From: Streptomyces sp. MBT53
GTDB taxonomy: Bacteria > Actinomycetota > Actinomycetes > Streptomycetales > Streptomycetaceae
DNA: 64,000 nt
Direction of reading: 5' to 3'
Assembly: GCF_016654115.1 (NCBI RefSeq)
Contig: NZ_JAEQAZ010000028.1
Location: 1 to 64,000 of the forward strand
This document shows positions 16,832 through 26,532 of the stretch, piece by piece; within the stretch, counting starts at the first letter, position 1, and the number at the start of each line of letters is the position of its first letter. Both the position numbers and the translations under genes were made by a program. A model generated the notes under the pieces. The model ran no database searches, was not told where the DNA came from, and was given only the letters and a program-made list of their open reading frames with translations.

Positions 16832-19375
16832 ATGACTGGGAGTGCCCAGCGCGAGAAGGGGACGCCCGGACGGCTCGCCGAGCTGCTCATCGACGCCTCG
16901 ACGGAGGCGATCGACGCGGCCGGCGGCCACTCCGGGGGCGTCTACCTGCGGTCGAGCACGCCCGGACTGCTGCGTCTCGCCGTGCTGGCGGGGCTGCCCG
17001 GGCCGCTGTTCCGCCCCTGGAACCGGCTGAGCGTCGACAACAAGTTCCCCGTCGCGGACGCCTTCCGGCTCGGCGTCCAGGTGGTCCTGCCGAACGCCGC
17101 GGAGTGCATGCGCCGCTACCCCCAGTTCGCCGCGAGTCTGCCCTTCCAGTTCGGCTCGCAGTACGTGCCGATCATGGGCGGGTCGACGACGTACGGCGTG
17201 CTCACCGTGTTGCGGCCGTCCGCCGCGGACACCACCGAGGTGCTGTCCGGCCTGGACCGTATGACGCGGCTGGCCGAGGAGCTGGGCGCGGCGCTGCGCG
17301 ACCTGGAGGACGAGCACAAGGACGAGGACGGGCCGTGCGTCGCCTGGGACGGCGAGCCGGTGTGCGTCCGGACGGCGGCCACACACCGCCCCGAGGGCCG
17401 GCTGGCCCGGTTCTCCTGGGACCCGGCGACGGCCGTCGTGACCGGGGACAGCGCGCTGCACACCCTGTTGGGCGTCGGCCCCGACGAGTCCCCCGGTACC
17501 GCCCGGGCCATCGCGGACGCCCTGGCACCGGGCGACACGTACCAGGTCATGGCGGCGCTGCGGGCGACGGCCGCCGGGAATCCTCCGCCGCTGCCCCTGC
17601 GGGTGCGGGCGGCGGACGGCTCGGTCCGGCTGCTGGACCTGTGGACGCCCGCCACCGGGCCCGTCCCGCCCGGCGGCGGACATCCGGTCAGCGGTGTCGT
17701 CCTGGACCCGGGTCCCGCCCCGGTCGCCGACAGCGCGGCCGATCTGCTGCCCGACGGCGTGTTCTGCCTGGACCGGCTGGGGCTGGTCACCTACGCCAAT
17801 CCGCGCGCCGCCCAGCTGCTGGGCAGCCCGCGCGAGGAGCTGCTCGGGCGTCCGTTGTGGGAGGGCGTGCCCTGGCTGAACCAGATCGGCTGCGAGGACC
17901 AGCTGCGCGGCGCCCTGCTGTCGCTGGGGTCGGTGAACTTCCACGTCCGGCGCCCGGAGGGACAGAAGCAGCCGCCGGAGCCGTACGAGGGCGACTGGCT
18001 GGCGCTGGCGGTCCATCCCGGCCACGACCAGCTGACCTGCACGGTCGCGCCGTCCACCCGGGTGTCGGGCCCGCCGATCCCACTGGTGCCGGTGCACCCC
18101 GAGGGCGCCGACGCGCCGGGGAACGGCGTCACCTCGCTGGCCCCGCTGTACCGGCCGATCGTGCTCGCCATCGCGCTGACGGAGGCGGTGACCGCCCGCC
18201 AGGTGTCGGCGGTGGTCATGAAGGAGCTGCTGCCCGCGTTCGGCGGCCGGCGCCTCGCGATCTACCTGCTCCAGGAGCGCCATCTGTACCTGGCCTGGGA
18301 GACCGGATTCCCGCAGGGCTTCCTCGCTCCCTTCGACGGGGTCGGACTCGACGCGCGACTGCCCGGAGTCGAGACCCTCACCACCGGACGCCCGCTCTTC
18401 TTCGACTCCATGCAGCAGCTCGCGGAGGCCTACCCGGGCATTCCGCTGGACGCGGAGGAGGGCGCCCGCGCGTTCCTGCCGCTGATCGCGTCCGGGCGCC
18501 CGGTCGGCTCGGCCATCCTGGGCTTCGACCGGTCCCGCAGCTTCGGCTCCGAGGAGCGCGCGGTGCTCACCGCCCTCGCCGGACTGATCGCCCACGCGAT
18601 GGAGAAGGCCCAGCGCTACGACTCGGAGGCCGCCCTCGCCCGCGGCCTCCAGCAGGCCCTGCTCCCCCGCCGGCTGTCGGCCCACCCGCAGGTGGAGACC
18701 GCGGGCCGCTATCTGCCGGGCACCCAGGGCATGGAGGTGGGCGGCGACTGGTACGACGTCGTCGAGTCCGGGGACGGTCTGGCGCTGGTGATCGGCGACG
18801 TCCAGGGGCACGGCGTCCAGGCCGCCGCCACCATGGGTCAACTCCGCAGCGCGGTAAGGGCGTTCGCGCTCGGCGACCGTCCGCCCGACGAGGTGATGAG
18901 CGGCACCAACCATCTACTCATCGACCTCGACCCCGGCCAGTTCGCGAGCTGCTGCTACCTCCGTCTCGACCCGGCGAGCGGACTGGTCCAGGTCGCCAGG
19001 GCCGGGCATCCGCCCCCGCTGATCCGTACCCCGGACGGCCGAACCAGGGTCTGGGACATCCCCGGGGGCGTAGTACTCGGGGTGGACCCGCACGCCCAGT
19101 ACCCCGTGACGGAACTCCAGCTGGAGCCCGACTCCATCCTGGCGCTCTACACCGACGGCCTCGTCGAGCGGCCCGGCGTCGACATCGACGACGGCATCGC
19201 CGCCCTGCGGGTCGCCCTGGCGAAGGCGGGCGGGCCCGCCGCACGGCCGGGCGGGCGTTCCCTGGCCGGTGTCGCCGACCGGCTCACCACGGCCGCCCGG
19301 CACGCGGCCGACCGCCCCGACGACATCGCGCTGCTGCTCGCGGCCCGGCGCGCCAAGCCCGGCAGGCACCCTTGA
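16832..19375 (+). CDS. GAF-PAS-PAS-GAF-SpoIIE multidomain protein phosphatase (PP2C type)
   Basis: This is an 847-residue soluble signalling protein. Predicted order: GAF-like region (about 15-150), two PAS-like regions (about 185-265 and 300-395; LPDGVFCLDRLGLVTYANPRA is typical PAS), GAF (about 430-595) and a PP2C/SpoIIE phosphatase (about 620-840). The phosphatase metal sites are visible in VGGDWYDV, IGDVQGHG and PDDIALL. Such enzymes dephosphorylate STAS anti-anti-sigma factors and so free alternative sigma factors; the sensory domains gate this. A good ribosome site (GGGACGAGG) precedes the ATG. A second, membrane-bound phosphatase follows 76 bp later on the same strand. The signal and partner are unknown. 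Confidence 0.9.
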   Translation: MTGSAQREKGTPGRLAELLIDASTEAIDAAGGHSGGVYLRSSTPGLLRLAVLAGLPGPLFRPWNRLSVDNKFPVADAFRLGVQVVLPNAAECMRRYPQFAASLPFQFGSQYVPIMGGSTTYGVLTVLRPSAADTTEVLSGLDRMTRLAEELGAALRDLEDEHKDEDGPCVAWDGEPVCVRTAATHRPEGRLARFSWDPATAVVTGDSALHTLLGVGPDESPGTARAIADALAPGDTYQVMAALRATAAGNPPPLPLRVRAADGSVRLLDLWTPATGPVPPGGGHPVSGVVLDPGPAPVADSAADLLPDGVFCLDRLGLVTYANPRAAQLLGSPREELLGRPLWEGVPWLNQIGCEDQLRGALLSLGSVNFHVRRPEGQKQPPEPYEGDWLALAVHPGHDQLTCTVAPSTRVSGPPIPLVPVHPEGADAPGNGVTSLAPLYRPIVLAIALTEAVTARQVSAVVMKELLPAFGGRRLAIYLLQERHLYLAWETGFPQGFLAPFDGVGLDARLPGVETLTTGRPLFFDSMQQLAEAYPGIPLDAEEGARAFLPLIASGRPVGSAILGFDRSRSFGSEERAVLTALAGLIAHAMEKAQRYDSEAALARGLQQALLPRRLSAHPQVETAGRYLPGTQGMEVGGDWYDVVESGDGLALVIGDVQGHGVQAAATMGQLRSAVRAFALGDRPPDEVMSGTNHLLIDLDPGQFASCCYLRLDPASGLVQVARAGHPPPLIRTPDGRTRVWDIPGGVVLGVDPHAQYPVTELQLEPDSILALYTDGLVERPGVDIDDGIAALRVALAKAGGPAARPGGRSLAGVADRLTTAARHAADRPDDIALLLAARRAKPGRHP

Positions 19376-19451
19376 TCCCGGTTCGGCTCCGGCCTGTCAC
19401 CGGGTGTGACGCCCCTCGCCTCCTGAGGTCGGGCAGTGTAGACATGGGCTC

Positions 19452-22178
19452 ATGGTCCGCCTGACGGGTCGGCCAAGGGCCCGGTCGACCCACCGCCCCG
19501 ACGGTCTGCGCGCGCAGCGCCCGTACGACCGTGCTCGTCGGGCGCGCGAACACCGGCACCGGCGGTCCGGTCTGGCCGCGCGCAGCGTCGCCGGGCAGGT
19601 GTTCATGCTGCAGGTGGTGATCGTGCTGCTGCTGGTCGTGTCGGCCGTGGTGGCACAGGTCCTCCAGGTGCGGCACGACAGCACGCAGGAGGCCCGCAAC
19701 CGGTCGGTGGCCGTCGCCGAGACCTTCGCCAACGCGCCCGGCACGGTCGCGGCCCTGAAGAGCGCCGACCCGACGGCGATCCTCCAGCCGAGCGCCGAGG
19801 CCGCCCGCAAGACGTCCAAGGTCGACTTCATCGTCGTCATGAACACCGACGGCATCCGCTACACGCACCCCAAGACGGACCGCATCGGCAAGAAGTTCGT
19901 CGGGGACATCGCGCCCGCGCTGGCCGGGCATGTCGTCACCGAGGAGATCACCGGCACCATCGGACCGCTGGTGCAGGCCGTGGTGCCGGTCAGGGGTCCC
20001 GGCGGCAAGGTCGTGGGCCTGGTGTCGGCCGGGGTGACGAAGGCGAACGTCGGCGGCACCGCCGACCAGCAGCTGCCGCTCCTGCTGATCGCCGCGGGCG
20101 TGGCGCTCGTCCTTGCCACCGGCGGCACCGCCCTGGTCAGCAGACGGCTGCAGCACCAGACCCATGGGCTGGGCCCGCACGAGATGACCCGGATGTACGA
20201 GCACCACGACGCCGTCCTGCACGCCGTGCGGGAGGGCGTGATCATCGTCAGCGGCGAGGGCCGACTCCTCCTCGCCAACGACGAGGCACGCCAGCTGCTC
20301 GACCTCCCCGAGAACGGCGAGGGACGCCTGATCCTCGACCTCGGGCTCGACGCCGAGATGACCGCCCTGCTGGCCTCCGCCCGGGTCGCGACGGACGAGG
20401 TGCACCGCGTCGGCGGCCGGCTCCTCGCCGTCAACCAGCGCCCCACCGACCTGGAGGGCGGCCCGCCCGGCAGCGTCACCACGCTCCGCGACTCCACCGA
20501 ACTGCGCGCCCTCTCCGGCCGCGCCGAGGTCGCCCGCGAACGCCTCAACATGCTCTACGACGCCGGAGTGGGCATCGGCACCAGCCTGGACGTCACCCGC
20601 ACCGCCGAGGAACTCGCCGAACTGGCCGTCCCCCGCTTCGCCGACTTCGTCACGGTCGACCTCTACGACGCCGTCCTGAGCGGCGAGGAACCCCAGCCCG
20701 GCACCGAGCTGCGCCGCACGGCCTACAGCGGGGTCCGGGACGACGCACCGCTCTATCCGGTCGGCAAGCAGATCCAGTTCGTGGAGTCCGCCCCGCAGGC
20801 CCGCAGCCTCGACACCGGGGACGCCGTCGTCGAACCCCGGCTCGGCGAGGCCCCCGGCTGGCTCACCCAGGATCCGGAACGCACCGCGCAGGTCGTGGAG
20901 TACGGCATCCACTCGCTGATCACCGTGCCGCTGCGGGCCGGGGCGCTGATCCTGGGCGTGGTCAACTTCTGGCGCTCCGACAAGCCCGAGCCCTTCGACT
21001 CGGAGGAGCTGGCCCTCGCCGAGGAACTGGTCGCCCGCGCCGCCATCTCCATCGACAACTCCCGCCGCTACACCCGCGAGCACGGCATGGCGGTGACCCT
21101 CCAGCGCAGCCTGCTGCCCCGCCGCCTCCCCGAGCAGACCGCCCTCGACGTCGCCTACCGCTATCTGCCCGCGAAGGCCGGGGTCGGCGGCGACTGGTTC
21201 GACGTACTGCCCCTGTCCGGCGCCCGGGTCGCGCTCGTCGTCGGCGATGTCGTGGGCCACGGCCTGCACGCGGCGGCCACCATGGGACGGCTGCGCACCG
21301 CGGTCCTCAACTTCTCCGCGCTGGACCTGCCGCCGGACGAACTCCTCGGTCTGCTGGACGAGTTGGTCGGCCGCATCGACCAGGACGAGACGACGGAGGA
21401 CAGCGGCGCCCCGGTCACCGGAGCGACCTGCCTCTACGCCATCTACGACCCGGTCACCCTGCGCTGCACCGTGGCCCGCGCCGGCCATCCGCCCCCCGCG
21501 CTGATCCGCCCGGACGGCACCGTCGAGTACCCCGACGTCCCCGCCGGACCCCCGCTCGGACTCGGCGGACTCCCTTTCGAGACCGCCGAGTTGAAGCTCG
21601 AAGAGGGCAGCCGACTGGTCCTCTACACGGACGGACTGGTCGAGGACCGGGAACGCGACATCGACGTGGGCCTGGAGATGCTCCGCACGGCACTCACCCG
21701 GGCCGGCGACTCCCCCGAGGACACCTGCCGGGCAGTCCTCGACTCGGAGTTGTCGGTACGGCCGAGCGACGACATCGCCCTCATCGTCGCCCGCACCCGC
21801 GCCCTCGGCGCCGACCGCATCGCCGAATGGCGCGTACCGTCCGACCCCGCAGCCGTGGCCGACATGCGCGCCTCGGTCACCCGCCAACTGACCCACTGGG
21901 ACCTGGACGAGCTCACGTTCACCACCGAACTCATCCTCAGCGAACTGGTCACCAACGCCATCCGCTACGGCAACGACCCCGTCCGCGTCCGCCTGTTGCG
22001 CGACCGCACCCTCATCTGCGAGGTCTACGACGGCAGCACCACGTCACCCCATCTGCGGTACGCGGCGATGACGGACGAGGGCGGCCGGGGCCTGTTCCTG
22101 GTGGCCCAGCTGTCGGAGCGCTGGGGCACCCGGTACACCCCGGCGGGCAAGGTCATCTGGGCCGAACAGGCTTTGTGA
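19452..22178 (+). CDS. Membrane sensor PAS-GAF-SpoIIE phosphatase with C-terminal HATPase domain
   Basis: This 908-residue protein has a basic N-terminus, then a membrane helix at about 50-72, an extracellular Cache-like sensor (about 73-205; IVVMNTDGIRYTHPKTDRIGK is the typical core seen in DcuS/CitA-like sensors), a second helix (about 208-230), PAS (about 245-355), GAF (about 380-545), PP2C/SpoIIE phosphatase (about 560-770; GVGGDWFDV, VGDVVGHG, SDDIALI) and an RsbW-like HATPase (about 790-905; ELILSELVTNAIRYG N-box, GRGLFLVAQL G-box). One chain therefore joins a phosphatase and an anti-sigma type kinase, so it may both phosphorylate and dephosphorylate an anti-anti-sigma factor. It probably arose beside or works with the phosphatase just upstream. 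Confidence 0.92.
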   Translation: MVRLTGRPRARSTHRPDGLRAQRPYDRARRAREHRHRRSGLAARSVAGQVFMLQVVIVLLLVVSAVVAQVLQVRHDSTQEARNRSVAVAETFANAPGTVAALKSADPTAILQPSAEAARKTSKVDFIVVMNTDGIRYTHPKTDRIGKKFVGDIAPALAGHVVTEEITGTIGPLVQAVVPVRGPGGKVVGLVSAGVTKANVGGTADQQLPLLLIAAGVALVLATGGTALVSRRLQHQTHGLGPHEMTRMYEHHDAVLHAVREGVIIVSGEGRLLLANDEARQLLDLPENGEGRLILDLGLDAEMTALLASARVATDEVHRVGGRLLAVNQRPTDLEGGPPGSVTTLRDSTELRALSGRAEVARERLNMLYDAGVGIGTSLDVTRTAEELAELAVPRFADFVTVDLYDAVLSGEEPQPGTELRRTAYSGVRDDAPLYPVGKQIQFVESAPQARSLDTGDAVVEPRLGEAPGWLTQDPERTAQVVEYGIHSLITVPLRAGALILGVVNFWRSDKPEPFDSEELALAEELVARAAISIDNSRRYTREHGMAVTLQRSLLPRRLPEQTALDVAYRYLPAKAGVGGDWFDVLPLSGARVALVVGDVVGHGLHAAATMGRLRTAVLNFSALDLPPDELLGLLDELVGRIDQDETTEDSGAPVTGATCLYAIYDPVTLRCTVARAGHPPPALIRPDGTVEYPDVPAGPPLGLGGLPFETAELKLEEGSRLVLYTDGLVEDRERDIDVGLEMLRTALTRAGDSPEDTCRAVLDSELSVRPSDDIALIVARTRALGADRIAEWRVPSDPAAVADMRASVTRQLTHWDLDELTFTTELILSELVTNAIRYGNDPVRVRLLRDRTLICEVYDGSTTSPHLRYAAMTDEGGRGLFLVAQLSERWGTRYTPAGKVIWAEQAL

Positions 22179-22180
22179 GC

Positions 22181-22570
22181 CTAGACCTCGCCGAGAATCG
22201 GCGCCATTACGTCGAAGTCGTTGACGAAGACGGCGATGAGCAGGGGCTCACCCGCCGCGTCGTACTCCAGGATCCGGGACGAGGGGTTGACCGCCGGCGC
22301 CTCGCGCCACCAGGCGGGTTCGCGTGTCCCGGTGCGGCGCAGCCCGGCCGGCCGGGCGACCTCGGTTCCGCGCGGCGCGGGCGTCCATGTCAGCAGACCG
22401 TCCGCATCCTTCGCGAGCCGTCCGGGTCGCCAACGGCCGTCCCGCTCGGGCCACTTCAGCATGCAGACGGGTCCTCGTCCGGACGTCACGGCCCGGCACA
22501 GTCGCACCCTGCGCGTGATCCGGTCGGTGACGAGGCCGCCCAGCACGAGGACCACCAGTGCTACCACCAT
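22181..22570 (-). CDS. DUF2550-like small membrane-anchored protein
   Basis: This 129-residue protein has one N-terminal membrane helix (MVVALVVLVLGGLVTD) followed by a small soluble domain (CMLKWPERDGRWRPGRLAKDA, then a tryptophan-containing strand region). The pattern of one helix, a Cys-x-x-(K/R)-W-P strand and a GRW turn resembles DUF2550, a family with no known function that is widespread in actinobacteria. I chose ATG 22570, just before the helix; the frame stays open upstream but is arginine-rich and unlike a protein. Only 2 bp separate its stop from that of the convergent phosphatase. Confidence 0.6.
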   Translation of the reverse strand: MVVALVVLVLGGLVTDRITRRVRLCRAVTSGRGPVCMLKWPERDGRWRPGRLAKDADGLLTWTPAPRGTEVARPAGLRRTGTREPAWWREAPAVNPSSRILEYDAAGEPLLIAVFVNDFDVMAPILGEV

Positions 22571-22631
22571 GCGCACATCAAACCAGGTCGCACGCGGCGC
22601 CCGCACCGGTCGCGGGCGCCGCCACGCTCCC

Positions 22632-24119
22632 CTACTCGTCGATCGCCGCCCCGAACCGGGCCGCCTTCGCCGCGCCACCCAGGTCCGCCGCACCGTAGAG
22701 CGAAGAGCCTTCCGCGAGCAGGCCGCCCGGGCCCGCCGGCAGCAACCACACATAGCCGTCACCGGAGTTCTCACCGGGCGCGGAGGCCACCAGCTCGGCG
22801 CGGCCGTCGCGGTTGGTGTCGGCCAGGCGGACCTGGGAGCCCCAGGCGTCGTCGGCCTCGGCGGTGCCGGGGATGTTCGCGGTGTTCTGGTCGAAGGACT
22901 GGGCGCCGGTCGCGGTCACGCCGTCGCGCGAACCGCGCAACAGCCAGACGGCGCCCGCGTCCTGGACGGTGCCGACGTCCTCGCCGGGCGCGCCGACGGC
23001 CACGTCCGCGTAGCCGTCGCCGTCCACGTCACCGACGGACAGGTCGTTGCCCCAGGCGTCGCCGTGCTCCGAAGTGCCGGGAACGCCCGGGGAGTTCTGC
23101 GACCACCAGTCCGCGGGGCCGGTGGGGCCCTTCGAACTGCCGTAATAGACAGCGATCTTGCCGCCGTCGTCGCCCTCTGCCTTGTCGTCGGCGCTGCTGA
23201 GCTGGCCGAGCACCAGGTCGTCGTAGCCGTCGTGGTTGATGTCGCCGGAGGCGGTGCCCAGGCCGCCATTGAAGTCCTGACGGTATGTCAGGGAGGTCTC
23301 GCCGCCCGCGTAGAGGGCCGACCAGCCCTGCTGGTAGTCGTCGTCGGGGCTGTAGCCGGAGATGACCAGGTCGGCGAAGCCGTTGCGGTCGTAGTCGCCG
23401 GTGGTGAGGTAGGCGGGCTGGAGGCGGTGGCCGCCGGGGTGGGTGGTCGTGTTCAGGGCGCCCATCGTGTGCAGGATGCCGGTGTGGTAGGTGAAGATCT
23501 GGGCGCCGTTGTTGTCGAGCACGGCCATCTCGTCGGTGTCGGTCGCCCCGGTGAAGCGGGCCGCCGCCACGGACTGGCCGAACCGGTCGCCCGCCTTCGG
23601 GGTGGCCGAGGTGAAGGAGTCGTTCGCCTCGGCTCCGAGGCCCGCCTTGGAGCCGTAGAGGACGGTGACGCGGCCCGCGTCCTCGACGCTGCCCTCGTCC
23701 TCGCCGGGCGCGCCGATGATCGCGTCGTCGTAGCCGTCGCCGTCCACGTCGCCGGTGGCGATCGCCTGGCCGAAGGAGTCGTAGGTCTCGGAGGTGCCGG
23801 GGACACCGGGCGTGGACTGGCTGATGACGGCCGTACGGCCCTTGGGAACCGTGTTGTTGGTGGCGATGCCGTTCGGGGCGCCGTACTGGACGGTGACGTA
23901 TCCGGCGCCCTCCTTGCCGTCGACGGTGCCGCCCGGCGCGCCGATCAGGACGTCGTCGTAGCCGTCCCCGTTGAAGTCGCTGTTGCGGTCGACGGCGCTG
24001 GTGCCGCCCGGGACGCCCGCGTAGCTGGCCGGGGCGGCGACGATGCCGGCGCCGGCCAGGAGCAGGAAGGTCGCGGACGCGACGGCGGCGGAGACCTTCT
24101 TGCGTGACACGTTCGTCAT
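22632..24119 (-). CDS. Secreted FG-GAP repeat (integrin-like beta-propeller) protein
   Basis: This is a 495-residue protein. Residues 1-34 are a signal peptide (KK, then a hydrophobic ATFLLLAGAGIVAAPASYA and AxA cleavage site). The mature part is about seven FG-GAP repeats, each with a calcium loop of the D-x-D-x-D-G-x-x-D type (for example DFNGDGYDDVLIGAP, DVDGDGYDDAIIGAP, DINHDGYDDLVLGQL, DVDGDGYADVAVGAP), which together build a seven-bladed beta-propeller. Such proteins act outside the cell in adhesion or as structural or enzyme-associated domains; no catalytic motif is visible. A GGGGGAA ribosome site supports the start. It stands alone. Confidence 0.9.
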   Translation of the reverse strand: MTNVSRKKVSAAVASATFLLLAGAGIVAAPASYAGVPGGTSAVDRNSDFNGDGYDDVLIGAPGGTVDGKEGAGYVTVQYGAPNGIATNNTVPKGRTAVISQSTPGVPGTSETYDSFGQAIATGDVDGDGYDDAIIGAPGEDEGSVEDAGRVTVLYGSKAGLGAEANDSFTSATPKAGDRFGQSVAAARFTGATDTDEMAVLDNNGAQIFTYHTGILHTMGALNTTTHPGGHRLQPAYLTTGDYDRNGFADLVISGYSPDDDYQQGWSALYAGGETSLTYRQDFNGGLGTASGDINHDGYDDLVLGQLSSADDKAEGDDGGKIAVYYGSSKGPTGPADWWSQNSPGVPGTSEHGDAWGNDLSVGDVDGDGYADVAVGAPGEDVGTVQDAGAVWLLRGSRDGVTATGAQSFDQNTANIPGTAEADDAWGSQVRLADTNRDGRAELVASAPGENSGDGYVWLLPAGPGGLLAEGSSLYGAADLGGAAKAARFGAAIDE

Positions 24120-24253
24120 GATGTGTTCCCCCGTGGGTCAAATTTGTTGCGGTCAGGGGGTTCGACACGAGACGTACGGCGGTAGTTGTGGTGCCATCGC
24201 GTGCTGTGACACCTCGGTGACGCTTGTTGCACGACACAGACGGATCAGCCGGA

Positions 24254-26089
24254 TCAGCCGAGCGCCCGGTCCAGGTTGAACGCGGCGCTGATCAGGGCGA
24301 GATGGGTGAACGCCTGCGGGAAGTTGCCCTGTTGCTCGCCGGTGCGGCCGATCTCCTCGGCGTACAGGCCGAGATGGTTGGCGTAGGTGAGCATCTTCTC
24401 GAAGGCGAGGCGGGCCTCGTCGACGCGGCCGGCGCGGACCAGGGCCTCGACGTACCAGAACGAGCAGATCGAGAACGTGCCCTCGTCGCCGCGGAGTCCG
24501 TCGGGGCTGGCCTGCGGGTTGTAGCGGTAGACGAGGGAGTCGGAGACCAGTTCCTCGGTCAACGCGTCAAGCGTGGAAAGCCACTTGGGGTCGGTGGGGG
24601 CGATGAACTTCGCCAGGGGCATCATCAGCAGCGCGGCGTCGAGGACGTCGCTGCCCTCGTACTGGACGAAGGCCTGGCGGGTCTCGGACCAGCCGCGGTC
24701 CATGATGCGGCGGTAGATGGTGTCGCGGCAGCCGCCCCAGTAGGGCAGGTTGGCGGGCAGGCCGCGGCGGTTGGCGAGGCGGATCGCGCGCTCGATCGCC
24801 ACCCAGCACATCAGGCGTGAGTAGAGGAAGTTCTTGCGGCCGCCGCGGGTCTCCCAGACGCCCTCGTCGGGCTGGTCCCAGTGGACGCAGACCCAGTCGA
24901 CCAGGGCGCACACATCGTCCCACTGAGCGCTGGAGATGGGCTCGGCCCACTTGTCGTAGAGGTAGATGGAGTCGATCAGGGCGCCGTAGATGTCGAGTTG
25001 GAGCTGGTCGGCGGCGGCGTTGCCGACGCGGACGGGGGCGGATTTCTGGTGGCCTTCGAGGTGCGGGAGTTCGCGTTCGGTGAGTTCGGTGCGGCCGTCG
25101 ATGCCGTACATGATCTGGAGCGGTCCTGAGGGGTTGCCGTCGCCGGGGCTGATGTAGCGGGAGACGAACTGCATGAACGCCTTCGCCTCGCCGGTGAAGC
25201 CGAGGCGCAGGAGGGCGTACACGCAGAAGGCGGCGTCGCGGATCCAGACGTAGCGGTAGTCCCAGTTGCGCTCGCCGCCGAGTTGTTCGGGGAGGCTGGT
25301 GGTGGGGGCGGCGACGATCGCTCCCGTGGGGGCGTAGGTCAGCAGCTTGAGGGTGAGGGCGGAGCGGTGGACCATCTCGCGCCAGCGGCCCCGGTAGCGG
25401 GACTGGGAGAGCCAGCGGCGCCAGTAGGCGACGGTCGTGTTGAACTCGTCCTCGGCCTCCGTGCGCGCGCAGTTCCGGGGCGAGACCTCGCCGTCGACCT
25501 GGTCGAGGGCGAACACCTCGGACTCGCCCTCGTCGAGTTTGAAGTCCGCCCACACGTCGACCTCGTCGCACTCCAGGGGGACGGTGGCGGTGAGCGCGAG
25601 GGATTTCTCGGCGGACTCGAAGAGGGCCACGTCGCCGAGCATCCGCGCGGTGTGCGGGCTGGCGCCGTAGTCGAACCTGGGCGCGACCTTGATTCGGAAC
25701 GGGACCGAGCCGCGTACGCACACCACGCGGCGGATCAGCCGGTGCCTGGCCGCCTCGTCCGACTCCCCGGTGACCGGCATGAAGTCCTGGACCTCGCCGA
25801 CGCCGTCCTCGGTGAAGAACCGGGTGATCAGGACGTTGGTGTCGGGGAAGTAGAACTGCTTGGTGCGGGCGGGCACGGCGGCGGCCAGCTCGAAGGAGCC
25901 GCCGCGCTCCGCGTCCAGGATCGCGGCGAAGACGCTGGGGGCGTCGAAGGACGGGCAGCAGTACCAGTCGATCGTGCCGTTCGTGCCCACCAGGGCCACG
26001 CTCCGCAGATCGCCGATCAGTCCGTGCTCGGCGATGGGCAGATATCCGGGTCCGGTGGGGGTGTCCTGTTCGGGCGGGGTCTCGACCAT
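24254..26089 (-). CDS. Glycoside hydrolase family 15 (glucoamylase/trehalase-like)
   Basis: This is a 611-residue intracellular enzyme without signal peptide. The N-terminal beta-sandwich (about 15-240; YLPIAEHGLIGDLRSVALVG) and the (alpha/alpha)6 catalytic domain (about 250-600) are typical of bacterial GH15. Visible motifs are NWDYRYVWIRDAAF, DEGTFSICSFW with a catalytic Glu, and GEQQGNFPQAFTH with the second catalytic Glu. Characterised actinobacterial relatives hydrolyse trehalose, others short maltodextrins, so either substrate is possible. GGGAGG is spaced well before ATG 26089. It is divergent from the small gene at 26245. Confidence 0.9.
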   Translation of the reverse strand: MVETPPEQDTPTGPGYLPIAEHGLIGDLRSVALVGTNGTIDWYCCPSFDAPSVFAAILDAERGGSFELAAAVPARTKQFYFPDTNVLITRFFTEDGVGEVQDFMPVTGESDEAARHRLIRRVVCVRGSVPFRIKVAPRFDYGASPHTARMLGDVALFESAEKSLALTATVPLECDEVDVWADFKLDEGESEVFALDQVDGEVSPRNCARTEAEDEFNTTVAYWRRWLSQSRYRGRWREMVHRSALTLKLLTYAPTGAIVAAPTTSLPEQLGGERNWDYRYVWIRDAAFCVYALLRLGFTGEAKAFMQFVSRYISPGDGNPSGPLQIMYGIDGRTELTERELPHLEGHQKSAPVRVGNAAADQLQLDIYGALIDSIYLYDKWAEPISSAQWDDVCALVDWVCVHWDQPDEGVWETRGGRKNFLYSRLMCWVAIERAIRLANRRGLPANLPYWGGCRDTIYRRIMDRGWSETRQAFVQYEGSDVLDAALLMMPLAKFIAPTDPKWLSTLDALTEELVSDSLVYRYNPQASPDGLRGDEGTFSICSFWYVEALVRAGRVDEARLAFEKMLTYANHLGLYAEEIGRTGEQQGNFPQAFTHLALISAAFNLDRALG

Positions 26090-26244
26090 CGCGGCAGCCT
26101 CCCTGGTTCGGGCCCGCGCGGGCCGCTTCCAAGCTTAGGTTCACGTGCTCCGTCGGCCACTCTTCCGGATGCACACTGGGGGCGGGCGAGGAATCGTGGG
26201 AGTGGGACCCACGGCACTCACCCGGTCTCAGGCGAGGAGGCACC

Positions 26245-26433
26245 ATGTCGACAGCACAGCCCGAGGATCGCGCCACCCCGGACGCCCTGCTGCACGCCCG
26301 CACCGGTACCGAGGTGGCCCCGGAGGACGTGGTCCTGGCGGCCGGCCGGGACGTCACCCCGGAGAGCCTGGAGTGGGCCCGGCGGAAGATCGCGGCGGAG
26401 GGGGCGGCGGCGCTGGAAAAACTGCTTCCCTAG
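26245..26433 (+). CDS. Conserved small hypothetical protein (62 aa)
   Basis: This short gene is supported by a strong GGCGAGGAGGC ribosome site before the ATG and by normal Streptomyces codon use. The product is soluble, acidic and mostly helical (VTPESLEWARRKIAAEGAAALEKLL). I recognise the type as a recurrent small Streptomyces protein but know no function. It lies 99 bp before the transhydrogenase on the same strand, so they may share a promoter. Confidence 0.7.
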   Translation: MSTAQPEDRATPDALLHARTGTEVAPEDVVLAAGRDVTPESLEWARRKIAAEGAAALEKLLP

Positions 26434-26532
26434 CCGTCGTACGGGCATCCAGCTGCCGATCGACCGTCTTGTCGACACCTGGTTACCCGTTCACCCTTTC
26501 GGAGAGGGCGCTCCGGCTGACAGACTCCGGAG

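Noticed and set aside
19284..21896. Minus-strand open frame of 870 codons over the second phosphatase gene
   Set aside because: Antisense to well-supported PAS, GAF and SpoIIE domains; composition (Gly, Arg, Asp, His) is typical of a shadow frame.
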